NCBI RefSeq assembly: GCF_014280875.1
Contig: NZ_JACLAL010000004.1
Location: forward strand, 186,001 to 250,000
Origin: Paenirhizobium daejeonense
GTDB taxonomy: Bacteria > Pseudomonadota > Alphaproteobacteria > Rhizobiales > Rhizobiaceae
DNA length: 64,000 bases
Direction of reading: 5' to 3'
Shown here: positions 18,768 through 28,944 of the stretch, one piece after another
How positions within the stretch are numbered: the stretch's first letter is position 1
Layout: each line of letters opens with the position of its first letter
The notes under the pieces: generated by a model
Database searches by the model: none
Seen by the model: the letters and a program-made list of their open reading frames with translations, nothing else
Told to the model about the DNA's origin: nothing
Program-made: the position numbers and the translations under genes

Positions 18768-18950
18768 CCCCCCTCTGCCTTGCCGGGCATCTCCCCCTCA
18801 AGGGGGGAGATTGGCAGAACGGCTACCCTTTCGATCTTTCCGATTTTCCCCCACATGTCTGAAAGTGTTTTCTATAGAGAGGGAGTGAACGGCTTCGGCT
18901 ATTCGATCTCCCCCCTTGAGGGGAAGATGCCCGGCAGGGCAGAGGGGGGG
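18768..18950. repeat. inverted-repeat element with two about 45-bp arms
   Basis: The arm at 18768-18812 begins with a C-run, then CTCTGCC, CCGGGCATCT and a self-complementary CCCCCTCAAGGGGGGAGAT. The arm at 18906-18950 is its near-perfect reverse complement. About 93 bases of AT-richer DNA lie between them. The same core (CTCTGxCCTGCCGGxCATCTCCCCC) recurs at 22420. The structure resembles a non-autonomous mobile or regulatory palindrome of the type dispersed in rhizobial genomes. No gene lies inside it. Confidence 0.8.
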
Positions 18951-19026
18951 AACCACGAGCCAATACCTTCCGAATCCAAGACGGCTACGCGTCCTTGCCG
19001 GGATTGCTCCCTGAAGACGGGTGGCG

Positions 19027-19893
19027 CTAGCCGAGTTCCAGCGTGGTAACGCCGTAGACGCCAGACTGGTTCACTGCCGGCGCCAGTCCGCGATACATGC
19101 GGCGCGTGGCGAAGCCGCGGGTGAAGCCGAGGCGGGCGAGGCGGTTGGAAAACTCCGCCTGCGCTTCCGGCACGTCGATCTGCAATTCGTCCGCGCCGAT
19201 GCGCTGCAGGCAGGCATCGAGCAGAGCATCAGCCGCATCGCTGTCGATGGCGAAAAGCGGGCCGAGTTTGTGGCCGACAAGGCAGCGCCGCAAAACTGCA
19301 TAGCCGGCTATTCCGGCGGCGGTGGTGGCGAGAAAGGTTTCACGCGGAACGGAAAGCCACTCGGTGAGGAAGCTGCTGCGCTCGGCTGGAAAGAACCGAC
19401 GGTCGAAGGCGCCGATGGCCGGCAGCAGGTCGGGCGTTGCTGTCCGAACCTTGATGGTTGATGCGGAAGGTGCCGTTGGAGATGGCGATGGCATTGTGAC
19501 GCGGCCGCTCCAGCGGAAGGTCTGGTAGGTCGGTTTAAAGCCCATGCTGGCATAATTGGCCTGCTGCTCGGGAACGCCGTCCAGACCGATGGTCCGCCCT
19601 TCGAGATGGGCCATTGCGGCATCCCACACCTGCCGGCCGTAGCCCTTGCCACGGTAGTGTGGATGACAGATGTAGAGACCGATGAAGCCGAAATCCTCAC
19701 CATAGGCGACGGCCGAAATACCGGCAGCAAGCACGCCATTCACGAAACAGCCGAGAAAACCTTCCGGGTCGGCGGCGTGGAAAGCACTCGCATCGGCAAG
19801 TCCCGGATTCCAGCCTTCGTCCCCGGCCCAGCCGACCAGCGTTTCGATCTCCGCCGGCGAGAGCGGTCGGATTTCGGTGGCCGGCACGCTCAT
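19027..19893 (-). CDS. GNAT-family acetyltransferase with C-terminal Acetyltransf_18-type domain
   Basis: This 288-residue protein has two tandem acetyltransferase-like domains. The N-terminal GNAT domain (residues about 5-140) has the acetyl-CoA loop HPHYRGKGYGRQVWDAAMAHL and the strand FGFIGLYIC. The C-terminal half (about 145-288) carries a second domain with GYAVLRRCLVGHKLGPLFA, typical of the Acetyltransf_18 family. The ATG overlaps the stop of the racemase gene by four bases, so it is the last gene of the transport/racemase operon. It may acetylate an amino acid or amine produced by that pathway; this is inference from position. Confidence 0.88.
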   Translation of the reverse strand: MSVPATEIRPLSPAEIETLVGWAGDEGWNPGLADASAFHAADPEGFLGCFVNGVLAAGISAVAYGEDFGFIGLYICHPHYRGKGYGRQVWDAAMAHLEGRTIGLDGVPEQQANYASMGFKPTYQTFRWSGRVTMPSPSPTAPSASTIKVRTATPDLLPAIGAFDRRFFPAERSSFLTEWLSVPRETFLATTAAGIAGYAVLRRCLVGHKLGPLFAIDSDAADALLDACLQRIGADELQIDVPEAQAEFSNRLARLGFTRGFATRRMYRGLAPAVNQSGVYGVTTLELG

Positions 19894-20636
19894 AGTCTGA
19901 CCATGGCCGCCGGGGCAAAAGCTTCGAGTGCGCCGGTATAGGTCTTGTTGATCGGCGACGCATAGGCGCCGCGCTTGGCAGTCGAAAGACCCAGCGCCAC
20001 CAGTGCTTCGGCCTGCTTCACGGCAGCGGCGACGCCGTCGATCACCGGCACGCCGAATTCGCGGCGGAGTTCGGCCGTGAGGTCCGCCATGCCGGCGCAG
20101 CCGAGCACGATGGCTTCCGCCTTGTCCTCGCGCAGCGCCACAGCGATCTCGTTGCGCAGCCGGTCGCGCGCATTCGATTGCGGGTCTTCAAGTGAAAGCA
20201 CGGGAATATCGGCGGCGCGCACCTTGGCGCGGCCGCTCATGCCGTAGCGATGGACCAGATGTTCGAGCGGCAGGCGTGAGCGCTCCATGGTCGTTACGAT
20301 GGAGAAACGCTGGGCGATGAAGGAGGTGGCGGCAAGTGCCGCCTCGCAGATGCCGATGACGGGCATATGGGCAAGCGCGCGGGCGGCATCGAGGCCGGTA
20401 TCGTCGAAGCAGGCGATGATCGCGGCGGAAGCCCCGGCCTTTTCCGCCCGAGCGATTTCGACCAGCAGGCCGGGAACCGCAAAGGCCTCGTCATAATAGC
20501 CCTCTATGGAGACCGGCCCCATCGAGGAAGTGACGGCGACGATCTCCGTGCCAGGGTTTGCCACGCGATGGGCGGCATCGGCGATCGTCGCCGTCATGCT
20601 GCGGGTTGTATTGGGATTGACGACCAGAATGCGCAT
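19890..20636 (-). CDS. hydantoin/allantoin-type racemase (Asp/Glu racemase family)
   Basis: This 248-residue protein belongs to the hydantoin racemase branch of the Asp/Glu racemase superfamily, cofactor-independent enzymes that use two cysteines. The start MRILVVNPNTTRSMT is characteristic. Both catalytic cysteines are present: Cys76 in IIACFDDTGLDAAR and Cys180 in IVLGCAGMADL. Members racemise 5-substituted hydantoins or allantoin. No hydantoinase or carbamoylase lies in the window, so the substrate is uncertain. It overlaps the upstream permease gene by one base (TGATG) and the downstream GNAT by four, and therefore belongs to the ABC importer operon. Confidence 0.88.
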   Translation of the reverse strand: MRILVVNPNTTRSMTATIADAAHRVANPGTEIVAVTSSMGPVSIEGYYDEAFAVPGLLVEIARAEKAGASAAIIACFDDTGLDAARALAHMPVIGICEAALAATSFIAQRFSIVTTMERSRLPLEHLVHRYGMSGRAKVRAADIPVLSLEDPQSNARDRLRNEIAVALREDKAEAIVLGCAGMADLTAELRREFGVPVIDGVAAAVKQAEALVALGLSTAKRGAYASPINKTYTGALEAFAPAAMVRL

Positions 20637-21454
20637 CAGCCACGCGCCCTGCGACGGTTCATGGCGATGATCAGGCCGAGCGTGCCGGCAATCACCAGGA
20701 AGGAGAAGAAGGTGGTCACGGTGCCGAGCGCATAGAGCACCGGCGTCGTGACGTTGGTGGTCATGCCGTAGATCTCCAGCGGCAGGGTGTTGTAGGTGCC
20801 GGATGTCATCAGCGTGCGGGCGAACTCGTCGTAGGACAGCGTAAAACCGAACAGGCCGACGCCGATCAGGCTCGGCGCGATCATCGGCAGGACCACATGG
20901 CGGAAGGTCTGCCAGGCGTTGGCGCCGAGGTCGCGGGCAGCCTCCTCGTAGGACGGCGAAAAGCGGTTGAAGATGGCGAACATGATCAGCACGCCGAACG
21001 GCAGCGTCCAGGTGAGGTGCGCGCCGAAGGCCGACGAATACCATGCGGGCTGCAACCCGGCCTGACTGAAGACCACGCCGATGCCGAGCGAGATGATGAT
21101 GGAAGGCACGACGAGGCTTGCGACCGACAGATAGAACAGGGCGGTGGCGCCGATGAACTTGCGGCGGAAGGCAAGGCCCGCCAGCAGCGAGACGACGACG
21201 GTGACCACCATGACCATCAGGCCGAGCGCCAGCGAGCGACGGAAGGAGCCGCCGAAATCGCCGACCGCCTGCTGTTCGAACAGGTTGCCGAACCAGTGCA
21301 CTGATACCCCGTTTAGCGGGAAGGTGAGGCCGCCGTTTTCACCCTGGAACGAGAGGATGACGATGGCCGAGAGCGGTCCGTAGAGAAACACCACGAAGAG
21401 TGCGAAGAAGGCGGCGAGAACGTAGAATTCGCGGGAGCGTTTTTCGGAATTCAT
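20636..21454 (-). CDS. ABC transporter permease, PotC-like
   Basis: This 272-residue inner-membrane permease has six predicted helices and the EAA loop SYEEAARDLGANAWQTFRHVVLP, which docks on the ATPase. The N-terminus (FYVLAAFFALFVVFLYGPLSAIVILSF) matches PotC of the spermidine/putrescine importer. It is the second permease of a PotABCD-like system. Its start is 2 bases after the stop of the PotB-like permease, and its stop overlaps the racemase start. The natural substrate is probably the racemase substrate or a related nitrogen compound and need not be a polyamine. Confidence 0.93.
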   Translation of the reverse strand: MNSEKRSREFYVLAAFFALFVVFLYGPLSAIVILSFQGENGGLTFPLNGVSVHWFGNLFEQQAVGDFGGSFRRSLALGLMVMVVTVVVSLLAGLAFRRKFIGATALFYLSVASLVVPSIIISLGIGVVFSQAGLQPAWYSSAFGAHLTWTLPFGVLIMFAIFNRFSPSYEEAARDLGANAWQTFRHVVLPMIAPSLIGVGLFGFTLSYDEFARTLMTSGTYNTLPLEIYGMTTNVTTPVLYALGTVTTFFSFLVIAGTLGLIIAMNRRRARG

Positions 21455-21455
21455 C

Positions 21456-22361
21456 TCAGAGTTCCTTGCGGATATCGACGACGCGCAGGATGGCGGCGAC
21501 CATCAGGAGAACCAGCACCAGCAGGATTACCGCATTGGCGGCGGCCGCCGGATATTGCAGCAGCGACATCTGGTTCTTCATCATCAGCGCCACCGAGGCG
21601 CTCTGACCGCCGGACATGACCTGTACGGTCGAGAAATCGGCCATGACCAGCGTCACCACGAAGATCGTGCCGATCGCCATGCCGGGCTTGGACAGGGGAA
21701 TGATGACATTGGTGAGGATCTGCCGGCCGGAAGCGCCGGCGTCGCGCGCGGCCTCCACCAGAGCGCGGTCGATGCGCATCATGGTGTTGAAGATCGGCGT
21801 GACCATGAACAGCGTGTAGAGATGCACCATGGCGAGCACCACCGCGAAATCGGAATAGAGCAGCCATTCGATCGGTTGCGAGATGATGCCGGTGCCGATC
21901 AGGCCGCTGTTGACGAGACCATTGCGGCCGAGCACCGGGATCCACGAGATCATGCGGATGATGTTGGACGTCAGGAACGGCACGGTGCAGACGAGGAACA
22001 GCACCATCTGCATGGTGGTGGTGCGGATGTGGAAGGCGAGGAAATAGGCGACCCAGAAGCCGATGAAAACGGTGATCGCCCAGACGATGAGGGCGAATTT
22101 CAGCGTGTTCAGATAGGTCTTCCACGTCACCCACGAGCCGAGCGTTTCGGCATAATTGAAGGTGACGAAATCGGGATACATCTGGGCGAAGTCGTAATCC
22201 CAGAAGCTGACGATGCCGATCATCAGGATCGGCAGGAGCAGGAAGCCGCCAAGGATCAGCGCCAGCGGCGCCGCCTGCAGATAAGCGGGGAGCCAGGCAG
22301 GCAGGCGGATCTCGCGTTTCGGCTTTTCCTCGCCGACGCCGATAAATCGCACTGTGTTCAT
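21456..22361 (-). CDS. ABC transporter permease, PotB-like
   Basis: This 301-residue permease has six predicted membrane helices and the EAA loop ALVEAARDAGASGRQILTNVIIP. It pairs with the PotC-like permease to form the channel. The cytoplasmic N-terminus (EEKPKREIRLPAWLPAYLQ) precedes the first helix. The ATG at 22361 is chosen because GGAGA lies about nine bases upstream; an ATG five codons earlier is possible. Between this gene and the solute-binding gene upstream lie about 196 bases with two G/C-rich palindromes, which may weaken downstream expression. Confidence 0.92.
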   Translation of the reverse strand: MNTVRFIGVGEEKPKREIRLPAWLPAYLQAAPLALILGGFLLLPILMIGIVSFWDYDFAQMYPDFVTFNYAETLGSWVTWKTYLNTLKFALIVWAITVFIGFWVAYFLAFHIRTTTMQMVLFLVCTVPFLTSNIIRMISWIPVLGRNGLVNSGLIGTGIISQPIEWLLYSDFAVVLAMVHLYTLFMVTPIFNTMMRIDRALVEAARDAGASGRQILTNVIIPLSKPGMAIGTIFVVTLVMADFSTVQVMSGGQSASVALMMKNQMSLLQYPAAAANAVILLVLVLLMVAAILRVVDIRKEL

Positions 22362-22419
22362 CGTCTGTCTCTCCATGTTGGCTCGATTGTCTGCATGTCC
22401 CAACGAAGGTCTCGCTTTG

Positions 22420-22550
22420 GCCCCCCTCTGGCCTGCCGGCCATCTCCCCCACAAGGGGGGAGACACCGTGTTGTGACCTTGCATCCACCACCCCGGTGAC
22501 GGGATGTTCTGGAAGCCCCTCCCCCTTGTGGGGAGGGGTTGGGGAGGGGA
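22420..22550. repeat. two GC-rich palindromic repeats inside the ABC operon
   Basis: The unit at 22420-22463 carries CCCCCCTCTGGCCTGCCGGC and then CTCCCCCACAAGGGGGGAG, the same core as the arms at 18768-18950. A second unit at 22515-22550 (CCCCTCCCCCTTGTGGGGAG followed by a GGGG-TTGGGGAGGGG tail) is a related palindrome. They lie between the solute-binding gene and the first permease gene and can form stable stem-loops in the message. Confidence 0.75.
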
Positions 22551-22557
22551 TTATCCC

Positions 22558-23850
22558 TTATGCCGCGATGAACTCGTTCCAGCGGCGGACCATGTAGCGG
22601 TCTTCGTCCATGACCGAGTTCCAGCATGCGACCTTGCCCATGCGTTCCTCGAAGGAGCCGCCGTCGCGGATGGCGCCGGCCTTTTCCATGACCTTGCCTT
22701 CCGGCGAGAGGATGTCGCCAGCGGCGGCCTTGCCCTCGATCCAGTAGCCCCACTCGTCGGCGGTCATGAAGCCCTTTGCGGTTTCCATGCAGGCCGAATA
22801 GTAGCCCTGACGGTTGAGGTAACCGCCGACCCAGCCGGACGTGTACCAGTTGATGTATTCATAGGCTGCATCGAGCTGCGCGCCGCTGAGGTGCGAGGCA
22901 AGACCGAGACCGCCGCCCCACGAGCGGTAGCCTTCCTTGAGCGGCTGGTACTTGCAGGCGATGCCCTTGGAGCGGACGGCGGCGACGGCCGGCGACCACA
23001 TGGACTGGATCACGACTTCGCCCGAGGCCATCAGGTTGACCGACTCGTCGAAGGACTTCCAGAAGGCGCGGAACTGGCCGTCCTGCTTGGCCTTGATGAG
23101 GAAGTCGATCGTCTTGTCGATCTCTTCCTTGGTCATGTTGCCCTTGTCGGCATACGTGATGTTGCCCATCGCTTCCATGATCATGGCGGCGTCCATGATG
23201 CCGATGGAGGGGATGTTGAGGATCGCGGTCTTGCCCTTGAAGGCCGGGTCCATGATGTCAGCCCACGTGGTGATCTCGCGGCCGACGAGGTCGGGGCGGA
23301 TGCCCAGCGTATCGGCATTGTAGATCGTCGGCATCATGGTGAAGTATTCGGTTTCGGCCTTGGCGAAGGTCTTGTCGCCGGGCTTTTCGACATAGCCGAC
23401 CGTGTGCGGCGCCGTACCCTGGGCGATGACGCTGTCGGGCAGCAGCTTGCCGTTCTTGAACAGCGGAACGACCTTGTCGTAATACTTCAGCTTCTTGGTT
23501 TCCATCGGCTGGATCACGCCGGTCGGATAGACCTTCTTCAGGATCCAGTATTCGATATCGGCGATGTCGTAGGAGTTCGGCTGGGTCACGGCGCGCTGGG
23601 CGGCGGCGTCCGAATCCGTTGCCGTCATTTCGAGCGTGATGCCGAGGTCCTTCTTGCACTGTTCTGCGATGGCGTTGATGTTCGAAACGCCGGTGCCGAA
23701 CTGGCGCAGCGTGATGTTCGACTGTGCCCAGATGGTCGGGAAGCCGGTGATGACGCCGGAGCCGGCGGCGAGGCCGGCGGCGGCCGCGCCGGTCTTCAAG
23801 AGATTGCGGCGGGTCATTCCGCCGGTTTCAGTCTTGGTCTTCTCAGTCAT
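22558..23850 (-). CDS. ABC transporter solute-binding protein, PotD-like, Tat-exported
   Basis: This 430-residue periplasmic binding protein starts with a twin-arginine signal (TRRNLLKTGAAAAGLAAG at about residues 13-30). The rest matches the spermidine/putrescine-binding PotD-like class (type 2 periplasmic fold), with segments such as KGKTAILNIPSIGIMDAAM and NLMASGEVVIQSMWSPAV. It delivers the ligand to the two PotB/PotC-like permeases. The ATG at 23850 has GAGGAGAA upstream. It follows the ATPase gene by 49 bases on the same strand. Tat export is seen in many rhizobial solute-binding proteins. Confidence 0.93.
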   Translation of the reverse strand: MTEKTKTETGGMTRRNLLKTGAAAAGLAAGSGVITGFPTIWAQSNITLRQFGTGVSNINAIAEQCKKDLGITLEMTATDSDAAAQRAVTQPNSYDIADIEYWILKKVYPTGVIQPMETKKLKYYDKVVPLFKNGKLLPDSVIAQGTAPHTVGYVEKPGDKTFAKAETEYFTMMPTIYNADTLGIRPDLVGREITTWADIMDPAFKGKTAILNIPSIGIMDAAMIMEAMGNITYADKGNMTKEEIDKTIDFLIKAKQDGQFRAFWKSFDESVNLMASGEVVIQSMWSPAVAAVRSKGIACKYQPLKEGYRSWGGGLGLASHLSGAQLDAAYEYINWYTSGWVGGYLNRQGYYSACMETAKGFMTADEWGYWIEGKAAAGDILSPEGKVMEKAGAIRDGGSFEERMGKVACWNSVMDEDRYMVRRWNEFIAA

Positions 23851-23899
23851 GGCCCAGTTCTCCTCTGAGGTTTTGGTTGGTTGTGCTTGGCTTATCCGG

Positions 23900-24988
<1,089 letters not shown>

Positions 24989-25157
24989 GATTTACCCCTC
25001 TGCATGCGAATTACAGATGCATGAGCCGTGCCAGTTTGCAGTTTGCCGTCTAAGTGTCTGGAATCGCGTGCGTGTCCTTGGGTTGTGCCGGAAGGTTATG
25101 CGCCTTCGATCAGTGTATGCATAAAAAAGATGCGATTGTGTTCTATCTATAGATGAA

Positions 25158-25169
25158 ATTGTCGACAAT
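25158..25169. promoter_or_regulatory. GntR/FCD operator (12-bp palindrome)
   Basis: ATTGTCGACAAT is a perfect palindrome and contains TTGT-CG-ACAA, the half-site pattern of FadR/FCD-type GntR regulators. It lies between the ABC operon and the gntR gene, 65 bases before the gntR start. Confidence 0.7.
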
Positions 25170-25233
25170 CATTTTGCTTAATCAGCGCCAGCTTTCTGTT
25201 CCCATTGCATCGCATTGACGATAAAAAGGCCGC

Positions 25234-25962
25234 ATGCGCAAAGAAGACATGTCGCCCGCTCCCGGAACCCAGAGCCTGATCGATCCCAATCAGGAGGATC
25301 GCGCACGCGCCATTCGCGATCAGTTGCGCGATGCCATCGTCGACCGGCGCCTGGCGCCCGGCACGAAGCTTTCAGAGGCGGAAGTCGGCACGCTGTTCGA
25401 TGTCAGCCGCACCGTGGTTCGCTATGCGCTGCAGATGCTCGCCTTCGAGGGACTGGTGCGCACCGAACGCAATCGCGGCGCCTTCGTCTCCAATCCTTCG
25501 CCGGAAGAGGCCATGCAGGTCTTCGCCTCGCGCCGGCTGATCGAACCCGGCATTGTCGCCGCCGCCGCCGAGCGGATCACCGCTGCCGATATCGCCGGTT
25601 TTCGTGAGCAGCTGAAGGAAGAGGAACGCTTTCGCAGCGAACGGGGCGCGAGCGCCCGTCGCGCCGAGATCAAGGCCTCTGGCGATTTCCACCTGATGCT
25701 CGCCAGGGTCGCCGGCAACGCCATTCTCGAAAAGTTCATGGACGAACTCGTCGCCCGCTCCTCGCTGGTGATCGCGCTTTATGGCCGCACCGGTGTTTCG
25801 AGCTGTGGCCATGACGAGCATGGCGAAATCCTCGATGCGCTGGAGAACAAGGATGTGGCCCGCGCCACCGAATGCATGCTCCACCACATCGCCCATATCG
25901 AGGCCGACCTCGACCTTCGCATCGGCGAGGCGCTGACGCTGAAGGACGCGCTCAATCTGTGA
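25234..25962 (+). CDS. GntR-family regulator, FCD/FadR subfamily
   Basis: This 242-residue regulator has a GntR winged helix (RAIRDQLRDAIVDRRLAPGTKLSEAEVG, recognition part SRTVVRYALQMLA) and a C-terminal FCD ligand domain with metal-type residues (SGDFHLMLARVAGN, then HDEHGEILDAL and MLHHIAHIEADL). It is divergent from the ABC/racemase operon, which it probably represses until the substrate is present. AAAAGG lies before the ATG at 25234; an ATG five codons later is possible. A strong bidirectional terminator follows it. Confidence 0.92.
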   Translation: MRKEDMSPAPGTQSLIDPNQEDRARAIRDQLRDAIVDRRLAPGTKLSEAEVGTLFDVSRTVVRYALQMLAFEGLVRTERNRGAFVSNPSPEEAMQVFASRRLIEPGIVAAAAERITAADIAGFREQLKEEERFRSERGASARRAEIKASGDFHLMLARVAGNAILEKFMDELVARSSLVIALYGRTGVSSCGHDEHGEILDALENKDVARATECMLHHIAHIEADLDLRIGEALTLKDALNL

Positions 25963-25999
25963 GGCGGAATCCGGGTCCGCTTTTAAGGTTCGAAACGAG

Positions 26000-26031
26000 A
26001 AAAGCCCGCCGGGATCTCCCGGCGGGCTTTT
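26000..26031. terminator. bidirectional rho-independent terminator
   Basis: AAAAGCCCGCCGGG at 26000-26013 and CCCGGCGGGCTTTT at 26018-26031 are perfect complements around ATCT. With T-runs on both strands it can end both the gntR transcript and the pheT transcript that converge here. Confidence 0.92.
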
Positions 26032-26051
26032 ATGTCTGGATCCTGTGAGCC

Positions 26052-28475
26052 TTATGCCCGAAGGCTGCCGCCGGTGGTCTTTTCGACGTTGCCGACGATC
26101 TTCTTCGTCAGGGCGTCGAAATCCTCGTCGGTGAGCGTCTTGTCGACCGGCTGGATCAGAACCTCGATGGCGACGGATTTCCGTCCCTCGCCGACGGAAG
26201 CGCCCTCGAAGATATCGAAGACGTTGACGCCGGTGATCAGCTTGCGGTCGGCGCTGCCGGCGGCCTTGATGATCGCGCCGGCCTCGACGGCCTTGTCGAC
26301 CACGAAGGCGAAGTCGCGCCTGACCATCTGGAACGGCGAGAGATCGAGCGCCGGCTTGGTGCGGGTCGCCTTCTTCTTCGGTTCCGGAAGGGCATCGACG
26401 AAGACCTCGAAGCCGCAGAGCGCGCCGGAGACATCGAGCGCTTCGAGCGTCTTCGGGTGGAACTCGCCGAAGTAGCCGAGGATCACCTTCGGGCCGGCCT
26501 TGATCGTGCCGGAACGGCCCGGATGGTACCATGCCGGAGCGCCGGCCTCGATCTGCACATTGCCCATCGGCAGGCCGCAGGCTTCAAGCACGGCGAGCGC
26601 GTCGGCCTTGGCGTCGAAGACGTCGACCGGCTTGCCGCCACCCTTGGAGGCGTTCGACCACATGCGGCCGGCACCGGCGAGCGAGGCCGTGCCGCGGCGG
26701 ATACCACCAGCGACGCGGCGCTGGCCTTCCGGTGTATCGGCTTCATAGGTGCCGGACACCTCGAAGATCGCCACATCGCCAAAGCCGCGGTCGGCATTGC
26801 GCTGGGCGGCCGAGAGCAGCCCGGGCAGCAGCGAAGGCCGCATGTCCGACATGTCGGCGGCGATCGGGTTGGCGAGCTTGAGCGCGGGGCTGCCGCCGCC
26901 GAAGAGCTTTGCCTGATCCTCGGAAATGAACGACCAGGTAACGGCTTCCATCATGCCGCGCGCGGCAAGCGTGCGCTTGGCGGTGCGGGTGCGGATCTGC
27001 AGTGTCGTCAGGATGCGGCCGTTGACGGAGCCGGTCGGCGCCAGCGGTTCCGGCTTGATTTTGTCGACGCCATGCACGCGCATGACTTCTTCCACCAGAT
27101 CGGCCTTGCCGTCGACATCCGGACGCCAGGACGGAACCGAAACCTTGACCTGCTCGCCTTCGCCGATCACCTCAAAGCCGAGACCGGTGAGGATGGTGCG
27201 AGCCTCCTGGTTGGAGACGGTGAGGCCGGTTAGGCGCTTTACTTCCGAGAACGGGAAGTCGACGATCTTGCGGACATGGCCCTGGTAGCCGGTGACCTTG
27301 GAGGCTGCCGCGGTACCGCCGCACATCGACAGCACCAGTTCGGTGGTGCGTTCGAGGCCGGGCACCATGTATTCCGGATCGACGCCACGCTCGAAACGGT
27401 ATCGCGCATCGGTGATGATGCCCTGCGAGCGGCCGGTCTTGGCGATGTTGATCGGATCCCAGAGCGCCGACTCGATCAGCACGTTGACGGTGTTCTCGTC
27501 GCAGCCGGAATGCTCGCCGCCCATGATGCCGCCGATCGATTCCGGACCGTTGTCGTCGGAGATGATGACGTTCGAGGGATTGAGCTTGTAGGTGCGGGTG
27601 TCGAGAGCGAGGATTTCCTCGCCTTCGCGCGCGCGGCGCACGACGAGCGTACCCTTGACCTTGTCGGCGTCGAAGACGTGCATCGGACGGCCCTGGTCGA
27701 AGGTCATGTAGTTGGTGACATCGACCAGCGCCGAGATCGGGCGCAGGCCGATGGCGAGCAGCCGCTGCTGCATCCACTTCGGGCTCGGGCCGTTCTTCAC
27801 GCCGCGCACCAGCCGGTAGGCGAAGCCGGGGCACAGACGCTCGTCGTCCAGCACGATCTTCACGTCATGCGGCGTTTCGCCATCGACCTTGAAGTCGGGC
27901 GCCTTCGGCTGCTTCAGCGTGCCGAGGCCGGAAGCGGCGAGGTCGCGTGCAATCCCGAAGACCGAGGTGCAATCCGGACGGTTCGGCGTCAGGTTGATCT
28001 CGATGACGGGATCGTCGAGGCCGGCATAGGACGCGAACGAGGTGCCGACCGGGGCATCCTCGGGCAGGTCGATGATGCCGTCATGATTGTCGGAAATGTT
28101 GAGCTCCTTTTCGGAGCACATCATGCCGTGGCTTTCGACGCCGCGGATCTTGCCGACCGAAAGCGTGACGTCGATGCCGGGAACATAGGTTCCGGGACGT
28201 GCCAGCGCACCGACGAGGCCGGCGCGGGCATTCGGCGCACCGCAGACGATCTGCACCGGCTTGCCGTCCCCGGCATCGACGACCAGAACCTTCAGCCGGT
28301 CTGCTTCCGGATGCTTCTCGGCGGAGAGCACTTTGGCGATGACGAAGGGCTTGTAGGCGGCCTTGTCATCGACATCCTCGACTTCGAGGCCGATTGCGGT
28401 CAGTCGCTCGCAGATTTCGTCGAGCGTGGCATCGGTTTCCAGATGGTCCTTCAGCCAGGAGAGTGTGAATTTCAT
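26052..28475 (-). CDS. pheT: phenylalanine-tRNA ligase beta subunit
   Basis: PheT is the beta chain of the alpha2-beta2 phenylalanyl-tRNA synthetase, which charges tRNA-Phe. The 807-residue length is normal. The N-terminus [21 protein letters not shown] is standard, followed by the EMAP/tRNA-binding domain ([15 protein letters not shown]), the B3/B4 editing region, the B5 domain, and the C-terminal anticodon-binding FDX-ACB domain ([19 protein letters not shown] and later VEVLIQP-type end). Its start overlaps the stop of the HEPN-like gene by four bases, so it is translated from a pheS message that carries two extra genes. Cytoplasmic, essential. Confidence 0.98.
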   Translation of the reverse strand: MKFTLSWLKDHLETDATLDEICERLTAIGLEVEDVDDKAAYKPFVIAKVLSAEKHPEADRLKVLVVDAGDGKPVQIVCGAPNARAGLVGALARPGTYVPGIDVTLSVGKIRGVESHGMMCSEKELNISDNHDGIIDLPEDAPVGTSFASYAGLDDPVIEINLTPNRPDCTSVFGIARDLAASGLGTLKQPKAPDFKVDGETPHDVKIVLDDERLCPGFAYRLVRGVKNGPSPKWMQQRLLAIGLRPISALVDVTNYMTFDQGRPMHVFDADKVKGTLVVRRAREGEEILALDTRTYKLNPSNVIISDDNGPESIGGIMGGEHSGCDENTVNVLIESALWDPINIAKTGRSQGIITDARYRFERGVDPEYMVPGLERTTELVLSMCGGTAAASKVTGYQGHVRKIVDFPFSEVKRLTGLTVSNQEARTILTGLGFEVIGEGEQVKVSVPSWRPDVDGKADLVEEVMRVHGVDKIKPEPLAPTGSVNGRILTTLQIRTRTAKRTLAARGMMEAVTWSFISEDQAKLFGGGSPALKLANPIAADMSDMRPSLLPGLLSAAQRNADRGFGDVAIFEVSGTYEADTPEGQRRVAGGIRRGTASLAGAGRMWSNASKGGGKPVDVFDAKADALAVLEACGLPMGNVQIEAGAPAWYHPGRSGTIKAGPKVILGYFGEFHPKTLEALDVSGALCGFEVFVDALPEPKKKATRTKPALDLSPFQMVRRDFAFVVDKAVEAGAIIKAAGSADRKLITGVNVFDIFEGASVGEGRKSVAIEVLIQPVDKTLTDEDFDALTKKIVGNVEKTTGGSLRA

Positions 28476-28942
28476 GATTTTCTTTCCTTAAACAGAAGGC
28501 TTGTTGCGAGCAGTCGGCTGTCTGCCTCATTCAACCCGTCGATGAGATCAACTGCCACACGGGCCTGATCCATTAGATCTTTAACTTCGTTCTCCGGAAA
28601 CAGATTGCTGTCCGGGGGCAGGTAATCGGCGCGATGCCGTTCCTGCTGCAGTTTTATAATAAGCGAAGCGATATCCTTGAATCGCTCATGTTCCTTCAAC
28701 GGTTGTTGCAGGAATGCATTTCGAAGCTGACCATGATCCAGAGCCCGGTACACCCGCAGGACTTCGTCGTCACTCCGTGGCTTTGGAAGCAGGGATTTTA
28801 CGCACAGAGCGGCCAAGGCATGAAAGGCTGCATAATAAGCCGCGCTAACGGCTCTTCTTCGGTAGGCAGCACTATTGGGCTTCTGCCTGATCAGATCGTC
28901 TGCGGACTGCAGCAGGCGTTGTACCATGGAGGCGCCGGGCAT
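28472..28942 (-). CDS. HEPN-like protein inserted in the pheST operon
   Basis: This 156-residue helical protein resembles HEPN/UPF0332-type proteins, which are often the toxin or RNA-binding part of two-gene modules. Visible family-like segments are [18 protein letters not shown] at about residues 29-46, [12 protein letters not shown], and [15 protein letters not shown] near 100-115. The classical HEPN nuclease motif (Arg-x4-6-His) is not clear: an Arg and His six residues apart occur in RVYRALDH, but I cannot assign them as catalytic. Its ATG follows the partner gene by two bases and its stop overlaps the pheT start (ATGA). Function unknown; it may be a toxin, RNA-binding factor or simple insertion. 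Confidence 0.75.
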   Translation of the reverse strand: MPGASMVQRLLQSADDLIRQKPNSAAYRRRAVSAAYYAAFHALAALCVKSLLPKPRSDDEVLRVYRALDHGQLRNAFLQQPLKEHERFKDIASLIIKLQQERHRADYLPPDSNLFPENEVKDLMDQARVAVDLIDGLNEADSRLLATSLLFKERKS

Positions 28943-28944
28943 GG

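Noticed and set aside
27276..28568. 430-codon open frame on the plus strand opposite pheT
   Set aside because: pheT is complete on the other strand with all domains; the antisense frame has no recognised motif.
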